Below are positions 16,772-25,410 of a DNA stretch of 47,351 bases, piece by piece; positions within the stretch are counted from its first letter, which is position 1; each line of letters opens with the position of its first letter. Source of the DNA: Bacillaceae bacterium SAS-127 (GTDB lineage: Bacteria > Bacillota > Bacilli > Bacillales > Domibacillaceae); assembly GCA_002261155.1 (NCBI GenBank), contig NKXN01000001.1, positions 1-47,351 on the forward strand. The letters run 5' to 3'. The notes beneath the pieces were generated by a model that did no database searches, had not been told where the DNA came from, and saw nothing but the letters and a program-made list of their open reading frames with translations. The position numbers and the translations under genes are program-made.

Positions 16772-17548
16772 ATGTCAAATGTTTTATATAATGTAGAAAA
16801 TCATATAGGCTATGTAACAGTTAATCGGCCGGAAGTATTAAACTGCTTTAATTATGATACGCTTGTTGATCTGCAAAATATAGTTGATGCTATTCATAAT
16901 GATTATGAAGTGAGGGTAGTTGTTTTTACAGGTGCGGACGATCAAGCTTTTAGCGCAGGGGCTGATTTGAAAGAGAGAAAAACTTTAAATGAAGCGCAAG
17001 TGCGACGAAATGTGAAAGCTATTCGTGATGTGTTCAACAGCATTGCAGCGCTTCCGCAACCAACTATCGCCGCTGTGAATGGATATGCTTACGGCGGTGG
17101 ATTTGAATGGCTCTTGTCTTGTGATTTCGCCATTGCTGTAGAAGGAGTGTCTATGGGGTTAACGGAAACGAGTTGGGCCATTATTCCGGGAGCGGGAGGA
17201 ACACAACGGCTCCCAAGACGGGTGGGAGAAATGAAGGCAAAAGAATTAATTTTGACTTCAAAGAAAATTTCAGCAGAAGAAGCAGCTGATCTTGGCATCG
17301 TCTTAAAAACAGTACCGCGTTTTGAACTGAATAACGCATGTATAAAATTAGCTTCGTCCATGATGAAAAATGGCCCGGTAGCGTTAAAACAAGCGAAATA
17401 TGCCATTACTCAAGGAATGAATACAGATTTGCAAACAGGGTTGGCAATTGAATCAAAGGCATATGAATTAACCATTCCTACACAAGATAGAATGGAAGCG
17501 CTTCGTGCGTTTAGTGAACGACGTGATCCCCATTTTACGGGAAAATGA
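16772..17548 (+). CDS. Enoyl-CoA hydratase/isomerase family protein (third crotonase of the cluster)
   Basis: This 258-residue crotonase carries both hydratase glutamates, E112 in GGGFEWLL and E132 in LTETSWAIIPGAGG. The oxyanion-hole segment is SAGADLKE. It sits between paaJ and the regulator paaX. Possible jobs are a second PaaF-like hydration, or the ring-opening hydration normally done by the PaaZ MaoC domain. The latter would be unusual because known ring-opening hydratases belong to the MaoC fold. The gene is probably the last of the long catabolic operon. Confidence 0.85.
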   Translation: MSNVLYNVENHIGYVTVNRPEVLNCFNYDTLVDLQNIVDAIHNDYEVRVVVFTGADDQAFSAGADLKERKTLNEAQVRRNVKAIRDVFNSIAALPQPTIAAVNGYAYGGGFEWLLSCDFAIAVEGVSMGLTETSWAIIPGAGGTQRLPRRVGEMKAKELILTSKKISAEEAADLGIVLKTVPRFELNNACIKLASSMMKNGPVALKQAKYAITQGMNTDLQTGLAIESKAYELTIPTQDRMEALRAFSERRDPHFTGK

Positions 17549-17550
17549 AG

Positions 17551-17578
17551 TTGCATTTATTTAACATCTAGATATAAT
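17551..17578 (+). promoter_or_regulatory. Promoter of paaX
   Basis: TTGCAT and TATAAT are separated by 16 bases and lie just past the third crotonase. This gives paaX its own SigA promoter, about 60-70 bases before its start codon. Confidence 0.65.
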
Positions 17579-17643
17579 ATAAATATTAACCTTCGTATGG
17601 AAAGTGTAAGGTGAAATTGCCAAGCAGAAAGAGAGAGTCGTTT

Positions 17644-18522
17644 ATGGGCGCAAACACACAATCGATGATTTTTACTATTTATGGTGATTATATCCGTCAT
17701 TATGGCAATAAAATATGGGTTGGAAGTCTTATTCGTTTAATGAAAGAGTTTGGGCATAATGAACAAGGTGTCCGTGTGGCTGTTTCTAGAATGTTAAAGC
17801 AAGGCTGGATTCAATCAGAAAAGCAAGGAAATAAAAGTTTTTATTTTCTAACTAGCCGTGGGGTAGACCGAATGGATGAAGCAGCTAATCGGATTTTCAA
17901 ATTGAGTCCTCATAGCTGGGATGGGAAATGGCGAATTTTAATGTATACTATCCCTGAAGAAAAGCGGCAAATTCGGGATGAATTAAGGAAAGAATTGTTG
18001 TGGAGCGGGTTCGGAAGCTTCTCTAACTCTTGTTGGATTTCTCCGAATAGTCTTGAGAAAGAAGTCGAAGCCTTAATAGAAAAATATGATATAAGCGATT
18101 ATGTCGATTTTTTCATTTCCGAATATAAAGGGCCTCAAGATAACGAATCACTAGTAAAGAAGAGTTGGCCGCTTGAAGATATTGAAAAGAAATATGAAGA
18201 ATTCATCTCAACATACAGCAAACAGTTCATTATCCACCAAAGCATCCTCAGCAGAGGGGAAATGTCAGATGCTCAATGTTTTGTGGAAAGAACAAAGCTT
18301 GTTCACGAATACCGGAAATTTTTGTTTATTGATCCGGGACTCCCTAAAGAGTTATTACCGCCAATGTGGGATGGGAACCATGCAGCATCCTTATTTGGCC
18401 AGTATTATAAGCTTTTAGCTGAGCCGGCAAGTCGATTTTTTGAAAGTGTATTTGAAGCTGATAATGACCTTCGAAAAAAAGACGAATCATATGATGCCAC
18501 AAATCATCCGCTGATTTTATAG
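17644..18522 (+). CDS. paaX: PaaX-family transcriptional repressor
   Basis: This regulator represses phenylacetate genes until phenylacetyl-CoA accumulates. The N-terminal winged helix is SMIFTIYGDYIRHYG through GHNEQGVRVAVSRMLKQGW, followed by the PaaX central region WDGKWRILMYTIPEEKR and a C-terminal PaaX_C domain ending in DPGLPKELLPPMWDG. ATG 17644 gives 292 residues and begins near the conserved core. A GTG at 17611 would add 11 residues. It is the only DNA-binding regulator in the cluster and has its own promoter, so autoregulation is plausible. Its operator in Bacilli is not known to me. Confidence 0.92.
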   Translation: MGANTQSMIFTIYGDYIRHYGNKIWVGSLIRLMKEFGHNEQGVRVAVSRMLKQGWIQSEKQGNKSFYFLTSRGVDRMDEAANRIFKLSPHSWDGKWRILMYTIPEEKRQIRDELRKELLWSGFGSFSNSCWISPNSLEKEVEALIEKYDISDYVDFFISEYKGPQDNESLVKKSWPLEDIEKKYEEFISTYSKQFIIHQSILSRGEMSDAQCFVERTKLVHEYRKFLFIDPGLPKELLPPMWDGNHAASLFGQYYKLLAEPASRFFESVFEADNDLRKKDESYDATNHPLIL

Positions 18523-18527
18523 AAAGA

Positions 18528-18574
18528 GGAACTGTTTTCGAGCTGTGTATAGCAGCTTTAACAGTTCCTTTTTC
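18528..18574 (+). terminator. Rho-independent terminator after paaX
   Basis: GGAACTGTT / AACAGTTCC enclose an inner AGCTG / CAGCT stem and are followed by TTTTT. It ends the rightward paa transcript. Confidence 0.8.
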
Positions 18575-18582
18575 GGTTGATT

Positions 18583-19110
18583 TTAAGAGCGATCAACATG
18601 TTTTATTATTTCTCTGTATTCTTTTCCCTTTTGCACATAAGAATCGATGGAAAGTTGGATTAATTCAAAGTCTTTACTGTTAAGTTCTCTTATCACTTTT
18701 CCGGGCGCCCCAACAACAAGAGAGCGTGGAGGGATTTTCTTCCCTTGAGGTATAAGGGTGTTTGCTCCAATAATGCATTCTTCTCCAATCTCCGCGTGAT
18801 CTAATATAGTTGATCCCATACCAATAATAGATCGTTTCCCAACTTTGCAGCCATGTAAAATGACGTTATGACCTACAGTTACTTCGTCTTCTATGACAGT
18901 TGGAGCTCCTTCATATAAATGAATGGTCGCGTTATCTTGAATACTACATTTGCTTCCAATAGTAATAGAGTCCTCATCCCCGCGCAGAACAGCATTAAAC
19001 CAGATAGATGAGTCTTTTCCTATCGTTACGTCACCTATAATATGCGCGCCAGGCGCCACAAAAACAGTTTCGTCTATAGACGGAGACTTACCGCCATAAG
19101 AAATTTTCAT
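18583..19110 (-). CDS. paaY: Gamma-carbonic-anhydrase-like hexapeptide protein, PaaY candidate
   Basis: This 175-residue left-handed beta-helix protein has repeated hexapeptides (IIGDVTIGKDSSIWFNAVLR, IGSKCSIQDNATIHL). The metal-site histidines are in NATIHLYE and VGHNVILHGC. The family includes carbonic anhydrases, Bacillus YtoA, and PaaY. PaaY is a thioesterase that clears toxic dead-end CoA esters of the phenylacetate pathway. Position beside paaX suggests PaaY, but orientation is opposite and a general role like YtoA is possible. The ribosome site AGGAGAGG is strong. Confidence 0.75.
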   Translation of the reverse strand: MKISYGGKSPSIDETVFVAPGAHIIGDVTIGKDSSIWFNAVLRGDEDSITIGSKCSIQDNATIHLYEGAPTVIEDEVTVGHNVILHGCKVGKRSIIGMGSTILDHAEIGEECIIGANTLIPQGKKIPPRSLVVGAPGKVIRELNSKDFELIQLSIDSYVQKGKEYREIIKHVDRS

Positions 19111-19193
19111 CTTTCCCTCTCCTTTTTTTGAAAAATCTGAATTGTGTTTCTATGGTAATTAGTATAACATAAAATAAACAGGAGGTGTTAAAA

Positions 19194-20162
19194 ATGAAAT
19201 ATCTATGTGAACTTCTCTCAATAAAGCATCCGATTATTCAAGGTGGTATGGGGAATATAAGCAATGCCGTTCTTACAGCAGCGGTATCAGATGCTGGTGG
19301 GTTGGGAACGATTGGTTGTGGGACAATGACACCGGAGCAAGTTGAACATATTATTTTGGAGACGAAAGCAAAAACATCAAACGGTTTCGCTTTAAATATT
19401 CCTATTAATGTTAGCCCGTACACAGAGGACTTAATTCAGCTTGTTGTCAAACATCATATTCCTGTCGTATCGTTATCAGCAGGTAACCCTGCTCCATTTA
19501 TTCCCGCTTTACATGAACATGGAGTGAAAGTAATGGTTGTGGTTGCTTCCGTTAAGCATGCGCAGAAGGCGGAAGAAGCTGGAGCTGACATCATTGTGGC
19601 AGAGGGCTTTGAAGCTGCCGGAATTAATTCTAATTTAGAATTAACCACTTTTACGTTAATTCCTCAAGTTAGCCGTCATGTTAAAGTGCCGGTAGTGGCA
19701 GCTGGGGGAATTGGTGATGGCTGGGGCTTAGCCGCAGCATTACTTTTAGGCGCTTCTGGTGTGCAATTAGGAACTAGATTGATTGCCACACAAGAAGCCC
19801 CATTTCATGATGCGTATAAAGAAAGAATCGTCAACGCAACAGATCATGAAACAACGATATTAGGCCGATCAGTCGGTCAGGTGCGAAGAGTCTTAAAAGG
19901 AGGCTATGCTAGCGACATTCTAGAATCAGAACACGGGGGAATAAGTCTTGAGAAATACAAGGAGATGACCTCAGAAAAATACCATATCAACGGTGCCATT
20001 CAAGGCGACGAGGCAAACGGCTTTATGAATAGTGGGCAAGTCGCTGGTCTTATTGAGACCATTCCCACCGTAAAAAATCTGTTAGACGGAATGATGAACG
20101 AGGCAGAAGAACAATTACAAGCCACATTGGATCAGTTTTCTTTAACTAATATTGCTCAATAA
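19194..20162 (+). CDS. Nitronate monooxygenase / FabK-like FMN protein
   Basis: This TIM-barrel flavoprotein has about 322 residues. IKHPIIQGGMGNIS at the N-terminus, GGLGTIGCG, AGADIIVAEGFEAAG and VPVVAAGGIGDG form the FMN pocket of the 2-nitropropane-dioxygenase/FabK superfamily. Nitronate monooxygenases detoxify propionate-3-nitronate; FabK is an enoyl-ACP reductase. The sequence alone does not separate them securely, though the HGV..AEGFEAAG pattern fits the monooxygenase side. ATG 19194 follows GGAGGTG at a good distance. It may be peripheral to the paa cluster. Confidence 0.75.
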   Translation: MKYLCELLSIKHPIIQGGMGNISNAVLTAAVSDAGGLGTIGCGTMTPEQVEHIILETKAKTSNGFALNIPINVSPYTEDLIQLVVKHHIPVVSLSAGNPAPFIPALHEHGVKVMVVVASVKHAQKAEEAGADIIVAEGFEAAGINSNLELTTFTLIPQVSRHVKVPVVAAGGIGDGWGLAAALLLGASGVQLGTRLIATQEAPFHDAYKERIVNATDHETTILGRSVGQVRRVLKGGYASDILESEHGGISLEKYKEMTSEKYHINGAIQGDEANGFMNSGQVAGLIETIPTVKNLLDGMMNEAEEQLQATLDQFSLTNIAQ

Positions 20163-20178
20163 TCATTTATTTTAAAAG

Positions 20179-20215
20179 TACCCCGCACATGATTTATAAA
20201 ATTGTGCGCGGGGTA
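20179..20215. terminator. Hairpin after the nitronate-monooxygenase-like gene
   Basis: TACCCCGCACA pairs with TGTGCGCGGGGTA with a two-base bulge. No T run follows on the plus strand, and only a short CTTTT follows on the minus strand. It probably ends or stabilises the transcript. Bases 20216-20387 hold no recognised feature except a ribosome site near the end. Confidence 0.45.
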
Positions 20216-20387
20216 GGAATAGAGATTCAAATATGAAATTTCACGAGAAAGAAGTGTAGTTGAACAAGAGGACAGTACATAAGTAATAGAAGTTCAAGAC
20301 ATTAGGAAGGCAGCGTTTAGTCGAGTCTAATGTGTCACAACTTGATTTACTAAGCAGATCATTTTCTAAGTGTAGGGAGTGGTATTC

Positions 20388-21446
20388 ATGTCTTTAAATA
20401 TGAATTTGTGGAAAGTAAGTAATAATAAACTAGAAGAATTATCAAAATCAAGACTTGATAATGAAGAACGTTTGGAAAACTGGATTGCTCAAGACATTAC
20501 TATTATTGGACTAGATCTGTTGATAATTGGAAGACAAGTCGGAACTTTTTTTGGTGGAAGAATCGACTTGTTAGGGATTGATTGCGAGGGTAATTTGGTG
20601 ATTTTAGAGTTGAAAAAAGATAGAACTCCGCGTGATGTCGTAGCTCAGGCTTTAGACTATGCATCTTGGGTCAAAGATCTGACATATAAACAAATTGAAG
20701 CAATTGCAGCAAAATATTTAAAACGTAGTTTAGTAGATGAATTTTCTGAAAGGTTCCAGCTGGATTTTCCTGAGGAAATCAATCAAGATCATAGTATTGT
20801 GATTGTTGTTTCTGAATTAGATCCTTCATCAGAAAGGATTGTTCGTTATTTGTCTTCTGAACATAATCTTAACATTAACTGTATATTCTTTGATTTCTTC
20901 AAAGACGGAAATCAAGAACTTCTAGGCCGTTCATGGTTATTAGATCCAGAAGAAGTGGCGGAAAAAACAAAATCAGATAAAAGAGTACCTTGGTCAGGTT
21001 TATACTTTGTAAATGTGGGTGACGGAGAACACAGAAGCTGGGAAGATTGCAGGGAACATGGCTTTTTAAGCGCTGGTCAAGGAAAAAAGTATAGCGGAGC
21101 GATGAGAAAATTAAAGGTTGGGGATAAGGTTCTCGCTTACTTAAAAGGTAAAGGATATGTTGGCTATGGAGAGATAACCTCAAGCGCAGTTATGGTTAAA
21201 GATTTTAAACTTTCAGATGGTACAAAGTTACTGGGAAAAACACTAAAACAGCCTAATATTCAAAAAAATCAAGATAACCCAGAACTTGCAGATTGGACAG
21301 TAGGAGTGAAATGGTTCAAGACAACAGATAGAGAAGATGCATTAACTAAACCAGGGATTTTTGCAAATCCAAATGTAGTATGTAAATTAACTCATCAGCC
21401 TACAATTGATTTTCTTACACCTCATTATTTAATAAAGCATGATTAG
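20388..21446 (+). CDS. PD-(D/E)xK nuclease (NucS/DUF91-like) fused to an EVE/PUA-like domain
   Basis: This is a two-domain protein of 352 residues. The N-terminal part (about 20-185) has a restriction-endonuclease-like core: RID60, VILELKK with E74 and K76, and the trailing Q87-A-L-D-Y, as in NucS/DUF91 proteins. The C-terminal part (about 203-345) starts GLYFVNVGDGEHRSWED and contains KLKVGDKVLAYLKGKGYVGYGEI, which resembles EVE/PUA-like domains that read modified bases. I infer a modification-dependent nuclease with a defence or repair role. No partner gene adjoins it. ATG 20388 follows TAGGGAGTGG. An in-frame GTG at 20379 overlaps that site. Confidence 0.75.
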   Translation: MSLNMNLWKVSNNKLEELSKSRLDNEERLENWIAQDITIIGLDLLIIGRQVGTFFGGRIDLLGIDCEGNLVILELKKDRTPRDVVAQALDYASWVKDLTYKQIEAIAAKYLKRSLVDEFSERFQLDFPEEINQDHSIVIVVSELDPSSERIVRYLSSEHNLNINCIFFDFFKDGNQELLGRSWLLDPEEVAEKTKSDKRVPWSGLYFVNVGDGEHRSWEDCREHGFLSAGQGKKYSGAMRKLKVGDKVLAYLKGKGYVGYGEITSSAVMVKDFKLSDGTKLLGKTLKQPNIQKNQDNPELADWTVGVKWFKTTDREDALTKPGIFANPNVVCKLTHQPTIDFLTPHYLIKHD

Positions 21447-21466
21447 TATAGACGAATTCTTTAACC

Positions 21467-21502
21467 AAAACCACTTCGCTTTTTGTTAGCGAAGTGGTTT
21501 TA
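21467..21502. terminator. Bidirectional terminator
   Basis: AAAACCACTTCGCT / AGCGAAGTGGTTTT with a TTTTGTT loop separates two convergent genes. A/T runs on both sides allow function in both directions. Confidence 0.8.
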
Positions 21503-21576
21503 ATCGAGGGTGTAAAATTTTTGATCTTAGCGGTGTCAACTTTTGAAACTATTCACTAATAACTTAATAATACTCC

Positions 21577-22647
21577 TTAACCTCTCCCATTCTTCCGCTC
21601 AATCTTCTCAATCACCTCATGCAGTTCATCCGGCTTATGAAATTCAATCGGAGAAAAGCCCTTTTCAAATACAATCGAGTCCGCTTCCATTAATAGAACA
21701 TAACGATCACCCAATTTCGCCAAGTGAACAGATTCACCGAAGTCGGAAAGCATAGCGTTGACTCCCATGTGATCGAGCTTCATTTTTAGCTCTAGTTCAG
21801 GCGTATGCTCGACCATGCGGGCAGAGGCTTCGACAACTTCATCGGTCGTAAAGCGTTCTTGCAGTTCTCTCTTCGGACTGTCTGCCCATACTTCCATTGC
21901 TTCTTCAAATTGTTGAAATTCTGGGCTTTCTTCTTCTAGTTCTTCAATCGTGTATTCTCGTACCATATCGATGACTTGGGTCTTGACGATTTCCGGCATC
22001 GATTGTTCGTAGCCGACGTATTTTAAGAAGTCCTCAAAATAGCGAGCGTGAGACGCTTGATGAATTTTTAGTTCTCCTTCTTCAACCATTCCTTCTTCCG
22101 GCATGTATGGGTATTGGATCGACTTCATGTTTTTCGTTGTGATCGCTAGTTCGACATGTTGAATGAGCGAAGAAGCGTCTGTAATGGTCGCTACTTTTGG
22201 CTCGAAGTCGCATTTTAATAGGAAGACGAAAGAGTCATCAAAGTATTTTTTAATTTGCGCTTTAGCGACGATGAATACGCCGCCTCTAATAGCGCTTGTT
22301 TGTGTATAGAGTGTAGCGAATTGTTCGCTTGCTTCTTGGAATTCCAGTACCGAATAGGCAGCACGTGCTTTGGCGAACAAGTTGTAGTTCGGATTAGACG
22401 TTAAATCATGTCCGGGTTCAGCGGTGAAGTAACCGATTTTTGTTGGGACTTGTTCGGCTTTCGGGTGCCGGTCGGCCTTTCGTTTAGCAATCTTGGTGAA
22501 TTCGCCATCCAAAAAGTCTTTGAGGGGATTATTTTCGTACTCTTCTTCACCGAGTGTTTGATAATGCTGAGCACGCTTCACGGCATCGTCGCCTTTGCCG
22601 TCCACATGAACAACAAAGAACGATAAATAATTGATTGTAAAATCCAA
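21577..22647 (-). CDS. Conserved Bacillus protein, possibly DUF3900
   Basis: This is a soluble, acidic protein of 356 residues with no signal peptide or membrane segment. It opens MDFTINYLSFFVVHV, has a central HQASHARYFEDFLKYVGYEQ segment, and ends with a glutamate-rich region and a C-terminal stretch GDRYVLLMEADSIVFEKGF. I recall a family of this kind in Bacillus annotated as DUF3900, with a faint resemblance to 37-kDa nucleoid-associated proteins. Neither can be confirmed by eye. It starts 15 bases after the MocR gene on the same strand and likely shares its transcript. Confidence 0.7.
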   Translation of the reverse strand: MDFTINYLSFFVVHVDGKGDDAVKRAQHYQTLGEEEYENNPLKDFLDGEFTKIAKRKADRHPKAEQVPTKIGYFTAEPGHDLTSNPNYNLFAKARAAYSVLEFQEASEQFATLYTQTSAIRGGVFIVAKAQIKKYFDDSFVFLLKCDFEPKVATITDASSLIQHVELAITTKNMKSIQYPYMPEEGMVEEGELKIHQASHARYFEDFLKYVGYEQSMPEIVKTQVIDMVREYTIEELEEESPEFQQFEEAMEVWADSPKRELQERFTTDEVVEASARMVEHTPELELKMKLDHMGVNAMLSDFGESVHLAKLGDRYVLLMEADSIVFEKGFSPIEFHKPDELHEVIEKIERKNGRG

Positions 22648-22662
22648 TGAACATCACCTTTT

Positions 22663-24078
22663 TTAACTATTTTCTAACATAATCTCTCGTAATTGTTTAA
22701 TGCCTTTTTCAAAATCCTCCATCGACGCGTAGCCGTAAGAGAGGCGGATCGCCTGAGTCGATTCTTCTGTATAAATGGTGCCGGGATTTAAAAGAATACC
22801 TTGTTGGTAAGCTTTTGTATATAGCTCTTTGTATGGGATTGTCACTTTTAATTTGAGCCATATTAAGAAGCCGCCAGATGGTACGTCCCATTCTGCGAGG
22901 TCGGACATATACTGATTAAGAATATGCAGCGCTGTTGTTCGGCGTTCCTTTAGCTGTTCGCGTACGAAAGATAGGTGGGTTTCGTAAAGACCGCTCGAAA
23001 TCCATTCTGCTGCTACTCTTTGAGATAAGGAGCTTGAACCGTAGTCGGTTTGCTGTTTAATTTCAGCTAATCGATCAATGACTTGTTCTGACCCTGCAAT
23101 CCAGCCGATGCGAAGGCCTGGACTTAATGTTTTGGATAAGCTACCTAAATAAAGCACATGACCATATGGATCTAATGATTTTAATGAAGGAGGTGGGGGA
23201 CCGTCAATCCAAAGCTCCCGATAAATATCATCTTCAATCACTGGTAATCGCAATTGTTCACAAACATTCAGTAGTTCTCGTCGTCGTTGTTCGGTCATTA
23301 GGATGCCCGTCGGATTGTGAAAGCAAGGAATCGTGTAAACAATGGATCGTTCGCTTTCGTAATGTTTTTTAATGGCTGCTGGATGTAGCCCTTCCTGATC
23401 CATCGGTAACCCACATAGCTTCATTCCAGCTGATTGAAATACTTGTAGAGAATACAAATAGGAAGGCTTCTCTAATAAAATGGTCGAACCTCTATGTAAG
23501 AGCCCAGCTGAAATCAATTGCAGTCCTTGCAAGGCGCCAGATACTATTAAAATAGAGGACGGAGATACTTCTGTTCCTTGCCGACGCATGTATTCACTGA
23601 TCGCTTCTCTTAAAGGTAAAAATCCTTTCGGTTCCTCGTAACCAAATGGTTCTAAATTGTCTGCGAGTCGCATCATCACCTGTTGCATATGATTAGTAGG
23701 GAAGATGTCTTGTGCGAGTTCGCCTTTGCTTAGTTGAATAAAATGATCTTCGTTTTCATTTGCTCCTTCTACACTAGAAGATGAATGAGCTTTCAACCAA
23801 TTAGAGGCGGTAGTTTCATTCCAATCAGCAGGGGGAGACGTAGCGAGTAGCGTCCAAGTGTTATTGACGACGATCGTTCCTTTGCCCATTACTCCTTCTA
23901 GCAGCCCGTCTGCTTTTAGTTCTTCAAGAGCTGTGACAATTGTGCTGCGGTTGACACCGAATAGTTCAGCTAATTTGCGTTGACTCGGGATTTTGCTGCC
24001 AATTGGCCATTCGCCATTGAAAATATTTTCTTTTATGTAATGGATTACTTTTTCATATTTTGCTTGATTTTGCATCAT
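22663..24078 (-). CDS. MocR/PdxR-type GntR regulator with aminotransferase domain
   Basis: This 471-residue protein fuses a GntR winged helix (residues about 5-75; SKIPSQRKLAELFGVNRSTI) to a fold-type I aminotransferase domain (about 120-470). The PLP lysine lies in YLGSLSKTLSPGLRIGW, and VYTIPCFHNPTGILM is the upstream signature. Such proteins sense PLP or an amino compound and control nearby genes. The target is unclear, since no PLP or GABA genes adjoin. The neighbours are the co-directional gene of unknown function and a divergent permease. A perfect dyad lies about 40 bases upstream and probably serves autoregulation. Confidence 0.9.
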   Translation of the reverse strand: MMQNQAKYEKVIHYIKENIFNGEWPIGSKIPSQRKLAELFGVNRSTIVTALEELKADGLLEGVMGKGTIVVNNTWTLLATSPPADWNETTASNWLKAHSSSSVEGANENEDHFIQLSKGELAQDIFPTNHMQQVMMRLADNLEPFGYEEPKGFLPLREAISEYMRRQGTEVSPSSILIVSGALQGLQLISAGLLHRGSTILLEKPSYLYSLQVFQSAGMKLCGLPMDQEGLHPAAIKKHYESERSIVYTIPCFHNPTGILMTEQRRRELLNVCEQLRLPVIEDDIYRELWIDGPPPPSLKSLDPYGHVLYLGSLSKTLSPGLRIGWIAGSEQVIDRLAEIKQQTDYGSSSLSQRVAAEWISSGLYETHLSFVREQLKERRTTALHILNQYMSDLAEWDVPSGGFLIWLKLKVTIPYKELYTKAYQQGILLNPGTIYTEESTQAIRLSYGYASMEDFEKGIKQLREIMLENS

Positions 24079-24115
24079 TGCTTATTTTCTACTCCCTATA
24101 TTCATGCTTTCCCTA

Positions 24116-24144
24116 TTATCGTTTATTATTATTATAAACGATAA
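24116..24144. promoter_or_regulatory. Perfect 11-bp dyad upstream of the MocR gene
   Basis: TTATCGTTTAT and ATAAACGATAA are separated by 7 bases. A minus-strand TATAAT (complement of 24131-24136) lies inside, as a plausible -10 for the MocR gene. The site also lies upstream of the divergent permease, so a bound regulator could affect both. Binding by the MocR protein is inference. Confidence 0.6.
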
Positions 24145-24285
24145 ATAGCAATGGTTCATGTGAAAAAGAAAAAGGTGTGATGGGATTTCGCAATTTAACG
24201 AAAATAAAGTGACTTTATTGGCGAGAATAGTTTATTATAGTAGTTAGAATTTTCGAGTCATGAAAGAAGGGCAGTTGATGTTTTT

Positions 24286-25317
24286 TTGTTAAAGAAATGG
24301 ATTTTACCTGTAGCGATTTTACTAATTATTCTATTTTTGCTCCCGTATTCGCTACCTTTTATACTTGCCTTAGTGACTGCTATTTTATTAGAGAACTCTG
24401 TAAAATGGTTTATCATCCGGTTTAGATGGCAACGATTTCGAGCGGTTCTGGTGACTTTTATTTTGTATCTAGTGTTTATCGCTCTATTTGTATGGTTTGT
24501 TGTCAATCTCGTGATTGATCAAATCGTGACGTTAGCGCAAAAAGGTCCGTCATTTGTGACGAACTTTTATAAGGAATCATTGATTCAGTTCGTGGATCAG
24601 TTCCAGCATTACTTTAAGTCGTTACCACCAGATGTGATTCGATCATTTGAACAAACACTTGAAAACTCAATCGATTCTGTGACTCAAATGGCTCAATCGA
24701 TACTTGAATGGTTATTTAGCTTAGCAACCGCTATACCGGGATTTTTAATAGAGTTTTTAGTATATTTAATCGCCGTCTTTTTGTTCAGTCTTGAACTCTC
24801 TCGATTGAAAGTAAAAACGGACCGGCATTTAAAGGACTCAACAAAAGAGAAATTATATTTAATTACCGGTCAATTAAATAAAGCAGGAGTTGGCTTTATT
24901 AAAGCGCAAATTTTCTTAAGCGCGGTCACTTTTTTAATGGCGTTTATCGGTTTATCTATTTTACAAGTGCCGTATGCTGTGTTACTTTCGATATTAATCG
25001 TTTTCGTCGATGTGTTACCGATTTTAGGAACCGGGTCTGTACTTGTTCCATGGGCAGTGATTTCCTTTTTCCAAGAAAACCAATTCCTTGGCATTGGGCT
25101 CATTCTTTTGTTTATTGTCATTACAGTTGTGCGCCGCATTTTAGAACCGAAAGTCTTTTCATCCAATATGGGAATTTCTCCATTAGCGGCTTTAATTAGT
25201 TTATTTGTCGGCTTTAAAATACTAGGGTTTATCGGCTTTTTCGTTGGACCAGCGATCGTCATTGTTTACGATACGCTACGAGAAGCGGGGATTTTAAAAA
25301 GTAGATGGAAAATTTAA
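24286..25317 (+). CDS. AI-2E-family permease (YtvI/YubA-like)
   Basis: This polytopic membrane protein of about 343 residues has roughly seven to eight hydrophobic segments. Family features include VDVLPILGTGSVLVPWA and RRILEPKVFSSNMGISPL near the C-terminus. Proteins of this superfamily export small molecules or exchange ions, and YtvI is linked to sporulation. The TTG start used here lies 15 bases from AAGAAGGG. ATG 24278, at ideal distance, runs into a stop after four codons. One extra T in the following T7 run would join ATG 24278 to this frame and give 346 residues. The N-terminus is therefore uncertain. Confidence 0.8.
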   Translation: MLKKWILPVAILLIILFLLPYSLPFILALVTAILLENSVKWFIIRFRWQRFRAVLVTFILYLVFIALFVWFVVNLVIDQIVTLAQKGPSFVTNFYKESLIQFVDQFQHYFKSLPPDVIRSFEQTLENSIDSVTQMAQSILEWLFSLATAIPGFLIEFLVYLIAVFLFSLELSRLKVKTDRHLKDSTKEKLYLITGQLNKAGVGFIKAQIFLSAVTFLMAFIGLSILQVPYAVLLSILIVFVDVLPILGTGSVLVPWAVISFFQENQFLGIGLILLFIVITVVRRILEPKVFSSNMGISPLAALISLFVGFKILGFIGFFVGPAIVIVYDTLREAGILKSRWKI

Positions 25318-25322
25318 CGGTG

Positions 25323-25352
25323 TCAGCCTTCTAATAGAGGGCTGATTTTTTT
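25323..25352 (+). terminator. Rho-independent terminator
   Basis: TCAGCCTTC / GAGGGCTGA with a short TAATA loop and seven Ts follow the permease gene. Confidence 0.85.
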
Positions 25353-25410
25353 ACGGAAACGAGTGTAATAAGTGTTGGGGTGATACAGTAGTATGTAACA
25401 AAATATGAAA

